Shown one piece after another: positions 43,290 through 55,500 of a stretch of DNA of 64,000 nucleotides. The DNA is from Rhyacichthys aspro. Taxonomy: Eukaryota; Chordata; Actinopteri; Gobiiformes; Rhyacichthyidae. Location of the stretch: NCBI GenBank assembly GCA_036850595.1, contig CM072158.1, positions 17,817,044 through 17,881,043 on the forward strand. The letters run 5' to 3'. The notes below the pieces were generated by a model that worked only from the letters and a program-made list of their open reading frames with translations, made no database searches and was not told the origin of the DNA. The translations under genes were made by a program, and so were the position numbers. Within the stretch, counting starts at the first letter, position 1. Each line of letters begins with the position of its first letter.

Positions 43290-43598
43290 ATTCGTGGTTT
43301 ACGTTTACACTCGCTTTTATTTTGAAGCACACTTACCGGCGCTTCCCTTGTACTTCCTGTTTGCCCGCAGCAGCTTGACCTCGGCAGCAGTATTGATGTG
43401 CGGCGGTGTGTGGCTGTCAGATGAACGCGTGTGGAGGCCGACCTGTGCCCAGTGTGAGACGGCAGCTTGTCCGGGGGCAAAGTGTAAACCTCTCGGAGCC
43501 CGTATATCCAGCCCCGGCCCGCCCCGGACCACTCACCGAGAGACGCCGAGCTTGTGTGGGTCTGGAGCGGTCCGGACCAGCGGCATGTAGCGAGACTG
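43290..43598 (+). promoter_or_regulatory. eepd1: eepd1 GC-rich promoter and non-coding exon 1
   Basis: A CpG-dense block (densest at 43330-43590) in AT-rich DNA, with an ETS-like ACTTCCTG near 43351. It ends at a consensus donor, GTGCGT at 43599. The next acceptor in the right orientation before the eepd1 start codon is at 45651, so 43598 is the likely end of a 5'UTR exon. The transcription start is unknown. Overlapping open frames on both strands here are GC-driven and not credible genes. Confidence 0.6.
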
Positions 43599-45651
43599 GT
43601 GCGTATGCTCTGGAGCTTTTTTTTTTCGCAAAGAGATATCCCAAATTTTAACGTATTCCGATTTGGTGATGCGTTCCTGGATATTTAAGCCCTTGTAAGA
43701 TAGGATTTTAAAATAGACACGTGGATTTAAAGTCGTGTGTCGTTCGTACAATTTGTGACATTTTGTTATTTCATGAACTTTCTTTGGGCGTTTTATTGTA
43801 CGGAGTCAAGAAATAATAGTGACAGTGATAGATTTTAGATTCAGTGTTAATTGAAGAGTTAAAAAAAAAAAAAAAGATTATGAGAAGAATGGCTTTTGTA
43901 GGTCAACGTGGTCTGCTATGAAGTTTAGTCCTACTTTTAATTACCTACTATTTTTATTTTAATTTAAGCAACACTATGAGACTTTCCCCCCAGATTTTAC
44001 CTAGTGAAGGGGTCTGTCTGCAACTGTACTACTGCAAAGTCTCATGGCACTGTTATATGGCATGTAAGTCAAGGGGTAAAGAGCCCAAGTGTCACTTTGG
44101 GTTAAATTGAGTTGTAGCTTTATTCAATGAAAGCTCTTGGTGAGATCTCTTTACTAATCTTATTAAAAATACCAGCAATATTTTTACACTGTTAAGCCTT
44201 ATTGATAAGCAAAAAAAATGTAATCAGATCAAAATATGGTCATTGTCTTGGTCCTTCTTTAAAGTTGGTAATATGTCACTTACATCCCTTTTGTTCTGAC
44301 CATTGATGTAGGTGAAGGTATTGTGCCAAAGTTTAAGTTAGATGTGAAGATATGATGTACAGCAGGAAGTATACTGTTACAAGAATATAGATCTATGTGG
44401 TGACTATTTGTGAAAATCAAACGAAATCAAAATGTATAAAACATAACTCCAGCATAACTCAAATAATCACTCAAATGTCAAAATTGTCAAAATAATCAAT
44501 TTTTCTTGTCCAGGAACAAACAAACACACTTGTATACATTTGAATTAGTTTGAAGAAATGCATATTCTGTTGAAAGAGTAACATTATGTTGCTTTAAACA
44601 TCAGGCTAGGTCTGGTTTAAAATTATGTACTGTTAAAATATTGATCCTGAATATTACAACAATAAATTAAACATTGCGAGTTCACTTTTGAGACATAAAC
44701 TAGGGTCTCCAAATCCAAAATCAAAGGCCCATAAATCACCAGATAGGACAAAACAAGATATAGTATTCACACACATTTTTTTATATAAATGTTTTAGCTA
44801 TTTTTGTGCTAGTGTTGAAGTAAAGACACATTAACACACATTAACGAGATCAGGTCATTACTGAGACTAGAGTGTGTCAAGACCAGGACCAGTGTATGTT
44901 ACATCACATAGATTACACCAGGGAACAGTTATAAAATCCAAACACAAAGGTCCAGTCTTAGACCAAGTCCAAAATCATGAAAGTATTTTATTTGATATAT
45001 AAAGTAAGATTAAAATTAGTTAAACCACACAAACCTCTCCAAATCTGTTTTTTATCAGTTTGAAACCATTCACAACATCTTAAGTTAAACCTCTTTAAAC
45101 CCGTCCAAACCCAGTTATGACCAGGTGAAATTCATTTTGAACTGGTTTAACTTTGTCTTAAACCTCTTAATTTGCACCCAACACTTATTATATCCAAGTT
45201 CAATGCATTTATAACTGGTTAAACTGGTCCACATATAACCAGTTTAAAGCCACTCAAACCCAGTTACAGTCCAAATTAAACCGCTGCAAACCTGCTGAAA
45301 CCCATCTATAACCAGTTTAAAGTCCTTTAAAAACAGTTATGGCCAAGTTAGACTGCATTAAACCTTTCCAAATCCAGTTTTAGGTTAGTAAAAACATTTT
45401 AACTAGTTGCAGTCTAAGTTAAACCATTCAAACGCCTCCAAATTGGGTTCTAACCTGGTTCTAAACCGTTCAAAACAACTTGAGGTCTGAGTTAAACCAC
45501 TTTAAACCTGTCCAAATCCAGTTCTAACCAGTTTAAATCCAGCTTGGTTTGTCTTGATGTTGAATCTCAAGACTATGTCCAAGTAAAAATGTGTTCAAGA
45601 CGAGACCAGGACATCTTAGGTTTCATGTCTCTAACCGTCCCTGTCTTTCAG
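43599..45651 (+). other. eepd1 intron 1
   Basis: A 2-kb intron with an A-run at 43861-43875 and a ~70-bp-unit minisatellite in its last 600 bases. It ends CCCTGTCTTTCAG. Confidence 0.6.
45019..45545. repeat. Degenerate minisatellite, unit about 70 bp
   Basis: Roughly seven diverged copies of a unit of the form AGTTAAACCATTCAAACC, TCCAAATCCAGTTCTAACCA, GTTTAAA. The best-preserved copies start at about 45346, 45417 and 45490. It ends about 100 bp before the eepd1 start-codon exon. Confidence 0.7.
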
Positions 45652-46547
45652 CATAATTATCCAACCTCTGCACTGATCAAGCCCTTGACCCTGTGAGCCA
45701 TGGGTGGGAGTCTGGGCTGCCACCGCTCCATACCAAAGGACCCCACTGACTTCAGCTCCGGAAAACGCAAATACAGCGCCGCCTGTAACTTCGGCCACAT
45801 CATGGTCAACCAAGAGCGGCTCAACATCAACACTGCCACCGAAGAGGAGCTCATGACTTTACCCGGAGTCAACCGCACCGTGGCCCAGAACATCGTCGAG
45901 TACCGGGACTGTATAGGCGGCTTCAAGAAGGTAGAAGACCTCGCTTTAGTCAGTGGAATAGGAGCCACGAAATTGGAGGCTATCAAACTGGAAATCTGCG
46001 TCTCCAGCAGGACAAGTTCTTCCCAACACTCGCCATCTTCGCTCCGTAAAGACTTGGACTACCAGACGTGTACGGGCATCAACATCAACACAGCCACCCC
46101 GGCCCAGCTCATGAGCATCAGAGGCATCACGGAGAAAATAGCCAAGAACATTGTGGCGTTCAGATCTGAGCACGGTCTGTTCAAAACCATCGAAGACCTG
46201 GTGCGAGTCGACCACATCAACAGCTCGCTACTGGACAAAATCCGCTTCCAGGTTTATGTGGAACGCTCCCGAGCCCCTTCGACGAATACGAACGGAGGGC
46301 TCACGTACACCACAAGGTCCCACCCCAGCCCCACCTCATTCAGCCTGAAGAGCGACGACCTGGACCTGCCGCCCGGAGGACCCACGCAGATCATTTCGGT
46401 CAGACCCAACGTGGAGCCCCCAACCGGGCTCAGGGACGGGAAGCCAGTGGTGAGACTGGCCACGTGGAGTCTGCAGGGCTGTTCCAGTGACAAGGCCAAC
46501 AACCCGGGGGTCAAAGAGGTGGTGTGCATGACCCTTCTGGAGAACGA
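45652..46547 (+). CDS. eepd1: eepd1 exon 2: start codon, both HhH units, start of EEP domain
   Basis: Begins after CTTTCAG. Bases 45652-45699 are 5'UTR, the ATG is at 45700, and the exon ends with two bases of codon 283 before GTAAGT (46548). One very large first coding exon with both HhH units matches the human gene. The linker between the two HhH units is about ten residues shorter than I recall for human. Confidence 0.9.
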
Positions 46548-49500
46548 GTAAGTACCATGTGACTACAGAAATCTGGTGAAGCGGTTAGCATTGTTTTCTC
46601 AGTTAGAACGTCGTAGGCTTTTGTGGCCTTTTTGTTTGGAGTTGGAGAGTATAGTTTTGCAGTGCTACAGTCAAATTCAATAAAATGCAGAGGCAGGTAG
46701 TAACTAGTTATACTGAATGACAAGTAAAACAGTTGTTGATTTCACACCTAGTATTTACGATTCCACATTAAATCATATTCAAATACTTTTGCAAAAGAAG
46801 CTATTGCCTTTTGTAAAGTATATTTTGGAGAAAGAATGTTACTTTTACTCAAGTTCCTTTTCCAAATAAAAAAGAGACTTTTTCAATATTGATGACTATG
46901 ATAGATATGATGGTGTAAAACACTCTCGCCAAACAGCAAGAATGTTCTGAGTTTTATCAGGTCAGAGCCTTCTTGTGTTTGGAGTTTGCTAGTTCATCAG
47001 GACAAGTCATTGTCATTGGGCCTTATTGATATAAAACAAGAGCTGAAATGCCACTTGTGAAATACAATCTATAAAAGTCAAACTAAATGAATCTTTGTGT
47101 AGCTTTAAACTAATTCTGACCCATCTGTGCACATCTTGGAGATATCGCACAGAAGGGACAAACACATCAAGGGCAAGAGCCTAGTTTTGTGTTACTTTCA
47201 GTTCAGTTGGTTTAGAACTGTTGTGTGGCCCTGATTCAATGGAAGGTTTGATTACGGTTTAGCCTTGGGTTGTTGTGATTTAGTCCTGAATTAAGTCTCG
47301 TTTTAGTCGCCTTTAGTTTCAATTTATTTTTGTGTTTTAGCCTACTGTAATCATGGTTCCAGTTTGGTGTTTATTCTGGTGTAGCCCTACTTTTCATCAT
47401 CATTTAGTGTCCCCCCTCAATGTATGTCACTAGAGAGGACATTAAGCACAAAAGGCCTATGGTTAGCATTTGATAAACAGAGGAACATATCAAATCTCTT
47501 TAAAGTTACTGGTGAAAATGAATGTCGTAGGTTTCTAGGCCAAACCTTTTTTAGAAACAAGGACAACCTCTCTTCAAGTCTTACACAATCTAAATATGTC
47601 TGACAAAAGCTCCTCTTTGGAAAACATATGAACAGCACAGTAGTCTTCTGTTTTAAATCAATCATTCCCCTTTGCCCCTGGGGTTTACATTTCCACAGAT
47701 AAAACAAAAAAAGGCTTCTGTGAAATCAGGTTAACGTCTAATGATCAACATAGGAGTATTTGTTTCTCTGTCAGACTCAGCTGTGAATGAATAACAACTT
47801 TAATTCAATTAGACTGTGTTTATTTGAGGAACTTGAAAAGAAAGCCCTATTAGCTTTTCCCGCTAACTCGTGACCACACCAGCCACACACACAAGTATAC
47901 ACAGTGTAGCCTTTAAGAAAGCATAAGACACATATTAAATCCCACATAATATTGACTTAGCTCATATGATAACCTGCCTGTCCCGAGTCTTTGTTCAGAA
48001 TAAACAGTTCCCAGCGGGGCGGGATCTGACTTGTCTCTCTTGGCACAGGTTTATCTTCGGCGAGGTTTGCCAGTCTTTGTGTTTTGGCTGGCGCATTATT
48101 CCATTCAGGTAGTGGTGCCTGTTTAAATTGGCTTCAGGTATGTTTAAGAAGGGGCAGTCAAGTCCTCTGCTATGTAGCCAACATATGATCCACTACAGGC
48201 CCCTAAACATTATGTTCAGACAAGCACCAAGTACCTGTATCTTGGTAAACATTCGTCTTTGTTCACTGTATGAAGGACTAATGTTTTCCAGTTTATATGC
48301 AAAACTACTGCGTCTTCTACATACGCCACACTGACAGGGAGTCGATTTGTTGCTTGTAAGCCACAAGCACTATTAAAATGAACTGAGAGGATTTGACTTC
48401 ATGATAAAGGTTAAAGGCCTCCATTTATATACCTTTTTTCTTTCCTACATAGGCATTCAAAGCACTTCATCAAGTTGGGGGTCAGTGTCTTGCCCAAGCA
48501 CATTTCAATAGTAGAGACGCAATCTTTCCATGTCATTCATCTCTCTTTTCTATATATACTATATAAAGTATGTCATATACTATATCCTCTTATCTGCTCT
48601 ACTTCCTAAGCCACTGTCCCTCTGTTTTGAAATCATAAATCAACTCAGTGGTACGTCTGTCTCTAATGTTTAATCTCTGATGACTCTCTCTGAAGGGAAA
48701 CGCTTCATTAATCACATATTGTGTGCCAATACCACTACATCACTAAAACATGTAAATAAATAAATAGCAATGAAATTAAGAGCTTCAATACAACAGCTTA
48801 CTGCTGTACTATGTCACTCAATGCAAGTCTCCACAGATTTTTAGTTGTGTTCTATCACTGTGGGACACTTTTGTAGGGATTGATAGTATAATGAGATATC
48901 AACAGCAGTATTTTTATTGCAAAAGACAACGTTGACTGTAAAACTATTAATAATAATCCATTTGCCTAAATGCCAACACACAGTATCTGGCCAAACAGAT
49001 GAACCCTCACCTATCCTATGTTAACGGCTTATTTGGCACGGGCTACAATATATTCAATTAAAAATATAAAAATTCAAATGTAAACTATTTTTTTTGCATT
49101 TAATCTCTCCATCTGTTTAGCCAAGGTCTTTACTGAAATCTTGATGGCTCTTGTGATACTAAAAATACTGCTTTACAATTTCAGTCCTTACATCTTACTG
49201 TTTGTAAGAGCAGCCTTGTGCTTCTTCCATCTGAAAATAATGCATCTGTCCTGTGCCTTGATAAGATTTGTCTGATTACCTTGGCGCCATAACCGTGTCC
49301 CATTCACTCCCATCACCTATCCATAAATGTCCCCCGGTCCACTTCCTGTGTTCCCAAGACTAATGGCCACATTATGAGTTGATTGTTTTGAAGGAGCAGT
49401 CGCCAGGAGGAGGGGATGCTAAAAGCTGTAGGAAACATTATAACAGAGTTCCCATGTTTACTGGAAAACCTGGAAATAATTTGTTGTATGTGATTTTATA

Positions 49501-52500
49501 TTTTTATTCTAATAATTCCTTTGTTTTTATGCTCAGTGCCAGTACAATGAAAATCAAAGAGTTTTAGCCCCCTCTATCTCCATAAACTAGGTTAAAAAAA
49601 CATTGCATAAATCAACAAGTACATGGTGTATCAGACAGATATGACGCTGTTTGTGTTTGTCAATTTCCTGAACAAATAGGTGCTCTTCATAACAACAACT
49701 GTATAGCCATGACCCTTAATGACCATTCAACATTGTGCCATGGCTACACAGAATATACCAATAAAACAGGGTCAGTCATAGCTATCCTGAAATGTTAAAC
49801 AGTTTTGGAAACATCCTGAAACTTACTGTGGGAACCCTGTATTAGGTGTTTCCTTTGTGTCTGGGATCTGTTGTGTCAACCAGCACAATATACAGGGTGA
49901 GTTTACACACTTCCTGGCTGTGATCCAGGCACAAGCAAGGAGCTACTGGAGTTCAATGAACTCACTTAGCGGAGGTTACACAGTCACAAAAGCCACTGGG
50001 CTGCTGACATAAGTAATCAGACATTAGTCACAAACACACACCGCATGCCTCCCAGGCAGAAGGAAGAGAAACATCAGCTGTCAGTGAGGTTACTAATGGT
50101 CAATGTGCAGCAGACTTAGCCTCAGAGCAAAGATATGACATGGTGTCCGACTCTGCACTTTCTGGAAAATTTTTATAATTACCACACATTCGCTCTTATC
50201 TGTATATGCTTATTTTTTGAACCATTTTAAAATGTAGCTGCTGCTAAACTTTTGCTTTTGCTTCTACTACTGCGATGTCTTGTGTTACATTGGTCCTTTT
50301 TCTATGATTAGCCTGACCACACTGGTTGGGTGGCGATGGAGCTCTGTCCATACAGTAATCTGACGCCTCTTGCCTTTAATGGTTCTCTCTGCCAGTGCTC
50401 ATTGTGTCTTGTAATAATCCAGTGGTTAAACATTCTATAAAGAAAGCACTTTGATCTTCACAGTTTCTCTCTCTGGAGCCCTATTTCTTTAAACCACCTC
50501 TTTAAACCATCTCTCACTGATGCAGGCTTTTGGCATTGGTACCAGGAGGGCATCATTCATTTTAAAGATCTGCTCATAGACAACACCATGGCATCATTAA
50601 AAGAGAAATTGGACCTTCCTAACTTAGATTTTTACCGCTATTTTTAGATTACGCACTTAATTTCTTTTTTCAAATTCAAACAGCACTGTAGCTGGTCCTG
50701 GGCCTCTCTTTAATGAAGGAAGTCTGGACCTCTGCTCTCAAACTGGTACCTCATCCTCTCTTTGCTCCCGCCACCGGTTGGAAGTGTGGATTTAAAACCC
50801 TTGGAAATGTAGACACACATTGCTTAAGAAGAGATTTAAACCAACTGTAAATGCTTTGATATTGTCAAAGATTATCATTGGTGCTTGCTGTAAAATGTTG
50901 TGGAGTGTTCTGTTTGTGCTCTGTTCTGACCATTGGCATGAGATTTTTTTCATGCTTACACCGGAAGTGGCTAATGGTCGAGGACTTCATCCAATAATAC
51001 AATGTGGTTTGTTTTTCGCAATCTCTGCCCATTTTTCATAATTTTTAGGTCATTTTTTATTGTTGTCCACACCACCTACCAAAATATGTTGCACTATTCA
51101 AAAATGGATTGGGCCATAATGAGTGATGCATCCAAACAGAATGACTGTTTCCATTACAGCATAGGCTTAAAACAAGACAGAACTTATCACAGCTACAAAC
51201 AGGTTAAGCCCAAACTAAATGAGGCTTGGTTATTTCAATATGACGTATATAGATGTTAGTTTTGTAAGGATAATGCCTCAGCAGAAACCAGCTATGCAAT
51301 TTCGACCATTAATTCAGCTGCTCAAAACACCCACTGAGGCAACTAAATCAGCAATAGTTAAGTGTGCTGTTTACCATTAGCAGATGTAGCAAGAATGCTA
51401 AGAGGCTGTAGCCCTCATGTATTTTTACGTAACATTCAACATATTTGTCTATTACCTTCCTTCATACATTTGTGGAATGTTTAAAATGGCAACATGCATT
51501 TTTTTAGAGACACATGATCTCTTCAAGCACATCTCTGTTTAACAGTCTTTGATAAGGAAGCACAGGTTCTAAAAGCAATGCCTGTTTAACTCTGGCTCCT
51601 TTGTGTGGTGTTTTATACAAGTCCAGCAATAAAATAGTCCTTTTGCATTCAGTGACTTGTAGCTTTAAGCCTAATGTTTGGATGCGTAGAGCCGCTAAAT
51701 ATTAAGCTAATATCGCTAATGGTCTCTACCCATCCACTGACAGCACACACGTTGAAGGAAGTATTAGATCACAAGTTCACTAAAAGAGGAAGAAACAACT
51801 TGACAGTACATCCTCATTGAAAGGCCTATGGTTTTTGGTTTGCTTGTTGTTGTGTGTTTGACTTATCATTTTGGCTCTTGTTTACATATTTTATTGCAGT
51901 CATCCATTTATGCTGTTAGCAGGAATGTTATAGTATAGTATAGTTGAACCTATATGAAACTGCAATGTAGCTGACTTTTGTTATAGTTCAGCTTCTGTCA
52001 TTACTGTCGCCCTTATCGTATCATCATGTTATCAGATGCTTTTTTTTCCTAAGCCTATTTCTGTCTTACGGCCCAGCAGTCTTATAAAAGTACAAGTCCT
52101 TGGAGAATAGGCCATTTGTCACTTTGACATTTTCGTGTCTCTTTGAAACGCCACTTTAGATACAGTTTGAAGCAGTATTCTGGCTATTGGACCATAAAGC
52201 TTGAGAGATTGTTTATTAAATATATGAAAGCACAGAGAATAGGACAATGTTTTTTTACATTCTGTTTCTGATGCAATAATTTATTTTCTCAGTATCAGGT
52301 ACCAGTAAAAGCTTTTGTTAGTGTATGGTAGGTTTGTTTTCCTGTGACATATTAACTAAACATTGGCCTATGCAAACGTCATAAAACCATAAAGTAATGA
52401 TCTAGGCGTGACTGCAAAAGAAAACATGACATTACAAATACAATGGGTCATTTGTGTCATTAAAGGGATCGGTCGGTATTTTGTAAATGAAGTACTATGA

Positions 52501-55500
52501 GCTACTTCTGGAAAGGTTGTTACTTGGTCATTAACCTACAGGTATTACTTGTAATTGATAGCACATGCCTTAATTAAGACATTAATAAACAAAATTAATT
52601 TGTTTCATTTTTAAGTGAAATTACACATCAAACCTATTTCTACTGGGTTTGTTCATAAGCAGCATGTTCCTACGGATCTACCATAGCTGTTCACATGCTT
52701 TAAAAAGAGGGAGTGTAAAGTGTGGAATTGCAATCTGAACCTTTGCCCACTAGATGTCGCCAAAAAAACCTTAACATCTGCATAATAATGGTATGGGGGT
52801 ACATATTATGGAATATGGGCTGGATATATATGGGATATAGAAATATATGCAGTGCCAATATGATACGTAATCTTTGAATTCTTTTGAAGTTTTTGACTTA
52901 AAATAAAGAAACACAGGGCTTTGAACTTCCACTTTCTCTTACCCTGAAATGTTCCTAGTGAGATGATACCATGTGTGTTAAAGTTAAGGTTGACATAGGT
53001 TGACCTTATTTTAGGTTTTGCTTCATTGTGTACAGTACCGGTCCTGATTTCTTTTTCCTTTTGTCACACTTAAATGTATCAGATTATCAAACAAATTTAA
53101 ATATTAGACAAAGATAACTCAAGTAAACACAAAATGTAGTTTTGAAAAGCTGTACAAACTTAATACTATACCTAATAAAATACCTTTTATAGTTTACTTG
53201 AGTTATCTTTGTCTAATATTTACATTTTTGAGGCTCTGAAACAAATCTGAGACAAATATATAAAAAATAAGACATCAGGAAGGGGCAAATACATTTTCAT
53301 GGCACTGTATGGTTTTTTTTTCGCTTGTATTTCAGTTTAACAGTCTATAATGACAATGCACAGGTCCAAAAACCATTCCTTTTTTAACCCTGGCTCCTCT
53401 TTGTGCTATTTTTTGCGTTAAAATTTTAACATAACATTGTAACATAACAGAGAGTAAATATATCAGCTAAATATCAAGCTACTTGCTGATATTGGCCACC
53501 CACTCACTGACTGCACAAACATGAAGTCGGAATTAGCTATTCTTGGGGCTAATATCCATTTGTCCATTGCAAATAAATCGTGATCTGCTTATCTCCTCTT
53601 GCTCAAAGGCACACCCAGCTCATGTTGTTGTTGCCACTCCTTTTTTGTGAGCCAACACCGCTGCTGTAATGTGAACTGTTACATAATTGTTGCAGTAAAT
53701 GTTTGCCCATACAGTGCAAATGCTGGTGATAATAATGTCCCAACCTCTGTGGGCCTGGATTTACAAGGAGGGCATCCAGAGTGCTTGGCAGCAGCGTGAC
53801 TCTCCGCTTTAATCCTCTCTGAACTCTGACAGTATCACAAACACATAAACAAAAGGGTGTGTCTGGTACGGCACTGTTTATCGCGAGTGAAGACACTAAA
53901 GGAATCTGAGCCGTGCTGTGTGTCTTGAGCTGGTAAGGACGTGCTCTAATGGAGGTTTGGAGCTGACGCAGGTCGCCGGGTGCTCATGCGGAAATTTCCA
54001 TTGGCGCAGCGTTTCATTGTGAATGGACTGGACAGGACAGTACGTTAGGGGCTCTGGACACAAGTCACTAGGGCTCAGTGTCTTTGCTAAACAAGAGCGT
54101 CGTTTGCAGAGCTACAGAGTCAAACAAATCAAGCCGTCCGACTTCAGAGGGCAAGGCAGCAAGCAATACATCTCCACTTTAATCAGCTGATTGGACACAG
54201 AGAGTTATGGGTCTGTGGGAAGTGTTTAGGAAGTACTCAAGACTGGTCTTAGCAGCTGTTGTTAAAGATCTTGGTTGTCTTATTTCAGTCTCAGACATAG
54301 ACCTCTGGAGATTTTAAATCAAGATTGGCTGGTCCATTTCTCTGCATCAAAACTTTGATCATTTAATCTTATCTTCACCAAACACTAACACCACCACTGG
54401 ACTTTGGTCTAAGGCTGGACGCTCTTTTAAATGTCTTTCAGTGTATTAAACACTGGGCTGGGTTTTGACATGGTCTCGGTTCCTATAAGCCCTGGCCTCT
54501 ATACATTCACATAACAACATTAGTTATAAGATGTATGAATATGCTAACAGAATTGTTTAAAATAATCATGGAATCAGCTGCCATTTAAAGTACGCTACAG
54601 ATACAGAAAAAGACACAAGAATTTTTATTTTTTTTTTTATGTGAAAGTGACATTTAAAAAAAAAACCCCAAAGACATTGAAATGGCTACCAGCAAAGAAT
54701 GTTTTATTATATCTATAATCTATCTACAGGCATGCTACCTAGTCCTTAATTTAGGATAGATATAACAGAAATCATATTGTAGATGTTAATGGATTGGATT
54801 AGATTGGTCCAATGAGTAAAAGTTATCAGATGTAAGCGTCTAATGTAAATGTAGATCTTATGGAATGAAATTATAATGAGTCTAACTGAATAGTAGTCAC
54901 TTTGGTTACTCTACCATAAGCACAGCCTATAACAGATGTTTTTGAAATCTTAAGATGTATATAGCCTAGAATTGTCTTGTTGGCACACTTTCACACTGGT
55001 TTCATCATCCATGAACCATAGTTCTAGTTTTAATTTGAATTCTATAGCTCTTTATTTTAGAATCTATAGCTCTTTATTTTAGAACATAAAGGCTCACTTT
55101 TCAAGAATTCTTAAAGAACTGAAAAAAGTCTGTAATCCCTTCCCTTCACAGGTATTTCCACTAGTCATTGTACTAGTCATAACTGTTTATCTAAAATGGG
55201 ACAGGCTTTATGTTCTGTTGTTTGCCAGTTTTGTTGTCTCTACCGTCTGACTGTTACTATGGTGCCACCGTTGGCCTCTATGACCTTTACCCACCAGTTT
55301 GTGACATCCTTTCTTCCTTGTTGCATAAAAGTAGTAGATATTTATATATACATCCAGTGTGATAGAACTAGATTTTGTTTTGCAGTATGAGTTATGTAAT
55401 TTTCATTTTTGAAGAGCTGACATTTACAAAATTGTGTTGGTCAAAGGTGCACTATACAACAGCAGGGGGCCTTTTGTCCGCTTCTGTGCCGTTGTTTTTT

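Larger units (their letters stand above)
38730..43290. other. Intergenic region between septin 7 and eepd1
   Basis: 4.5 kb of AT-rich DNA. It holds a hAT-like MITE (39335-39731), a CTCF core (39750-39764), a more complex stretch at 40240-40480 with an ETS-like CTTCCG beside ATTGG and another CCAAT box, and poly(T) at 42222-42239. No coding exon was recognised on either strand. Confidence 0.75.

Noticed and set aside
43294..43651. Overlapping open frames on both strands at the eepd1 CpG island
   Set aside because: Explained by few stop codons in GC-rich DNA; no homology recognised and the region is promoter/5'UTR.
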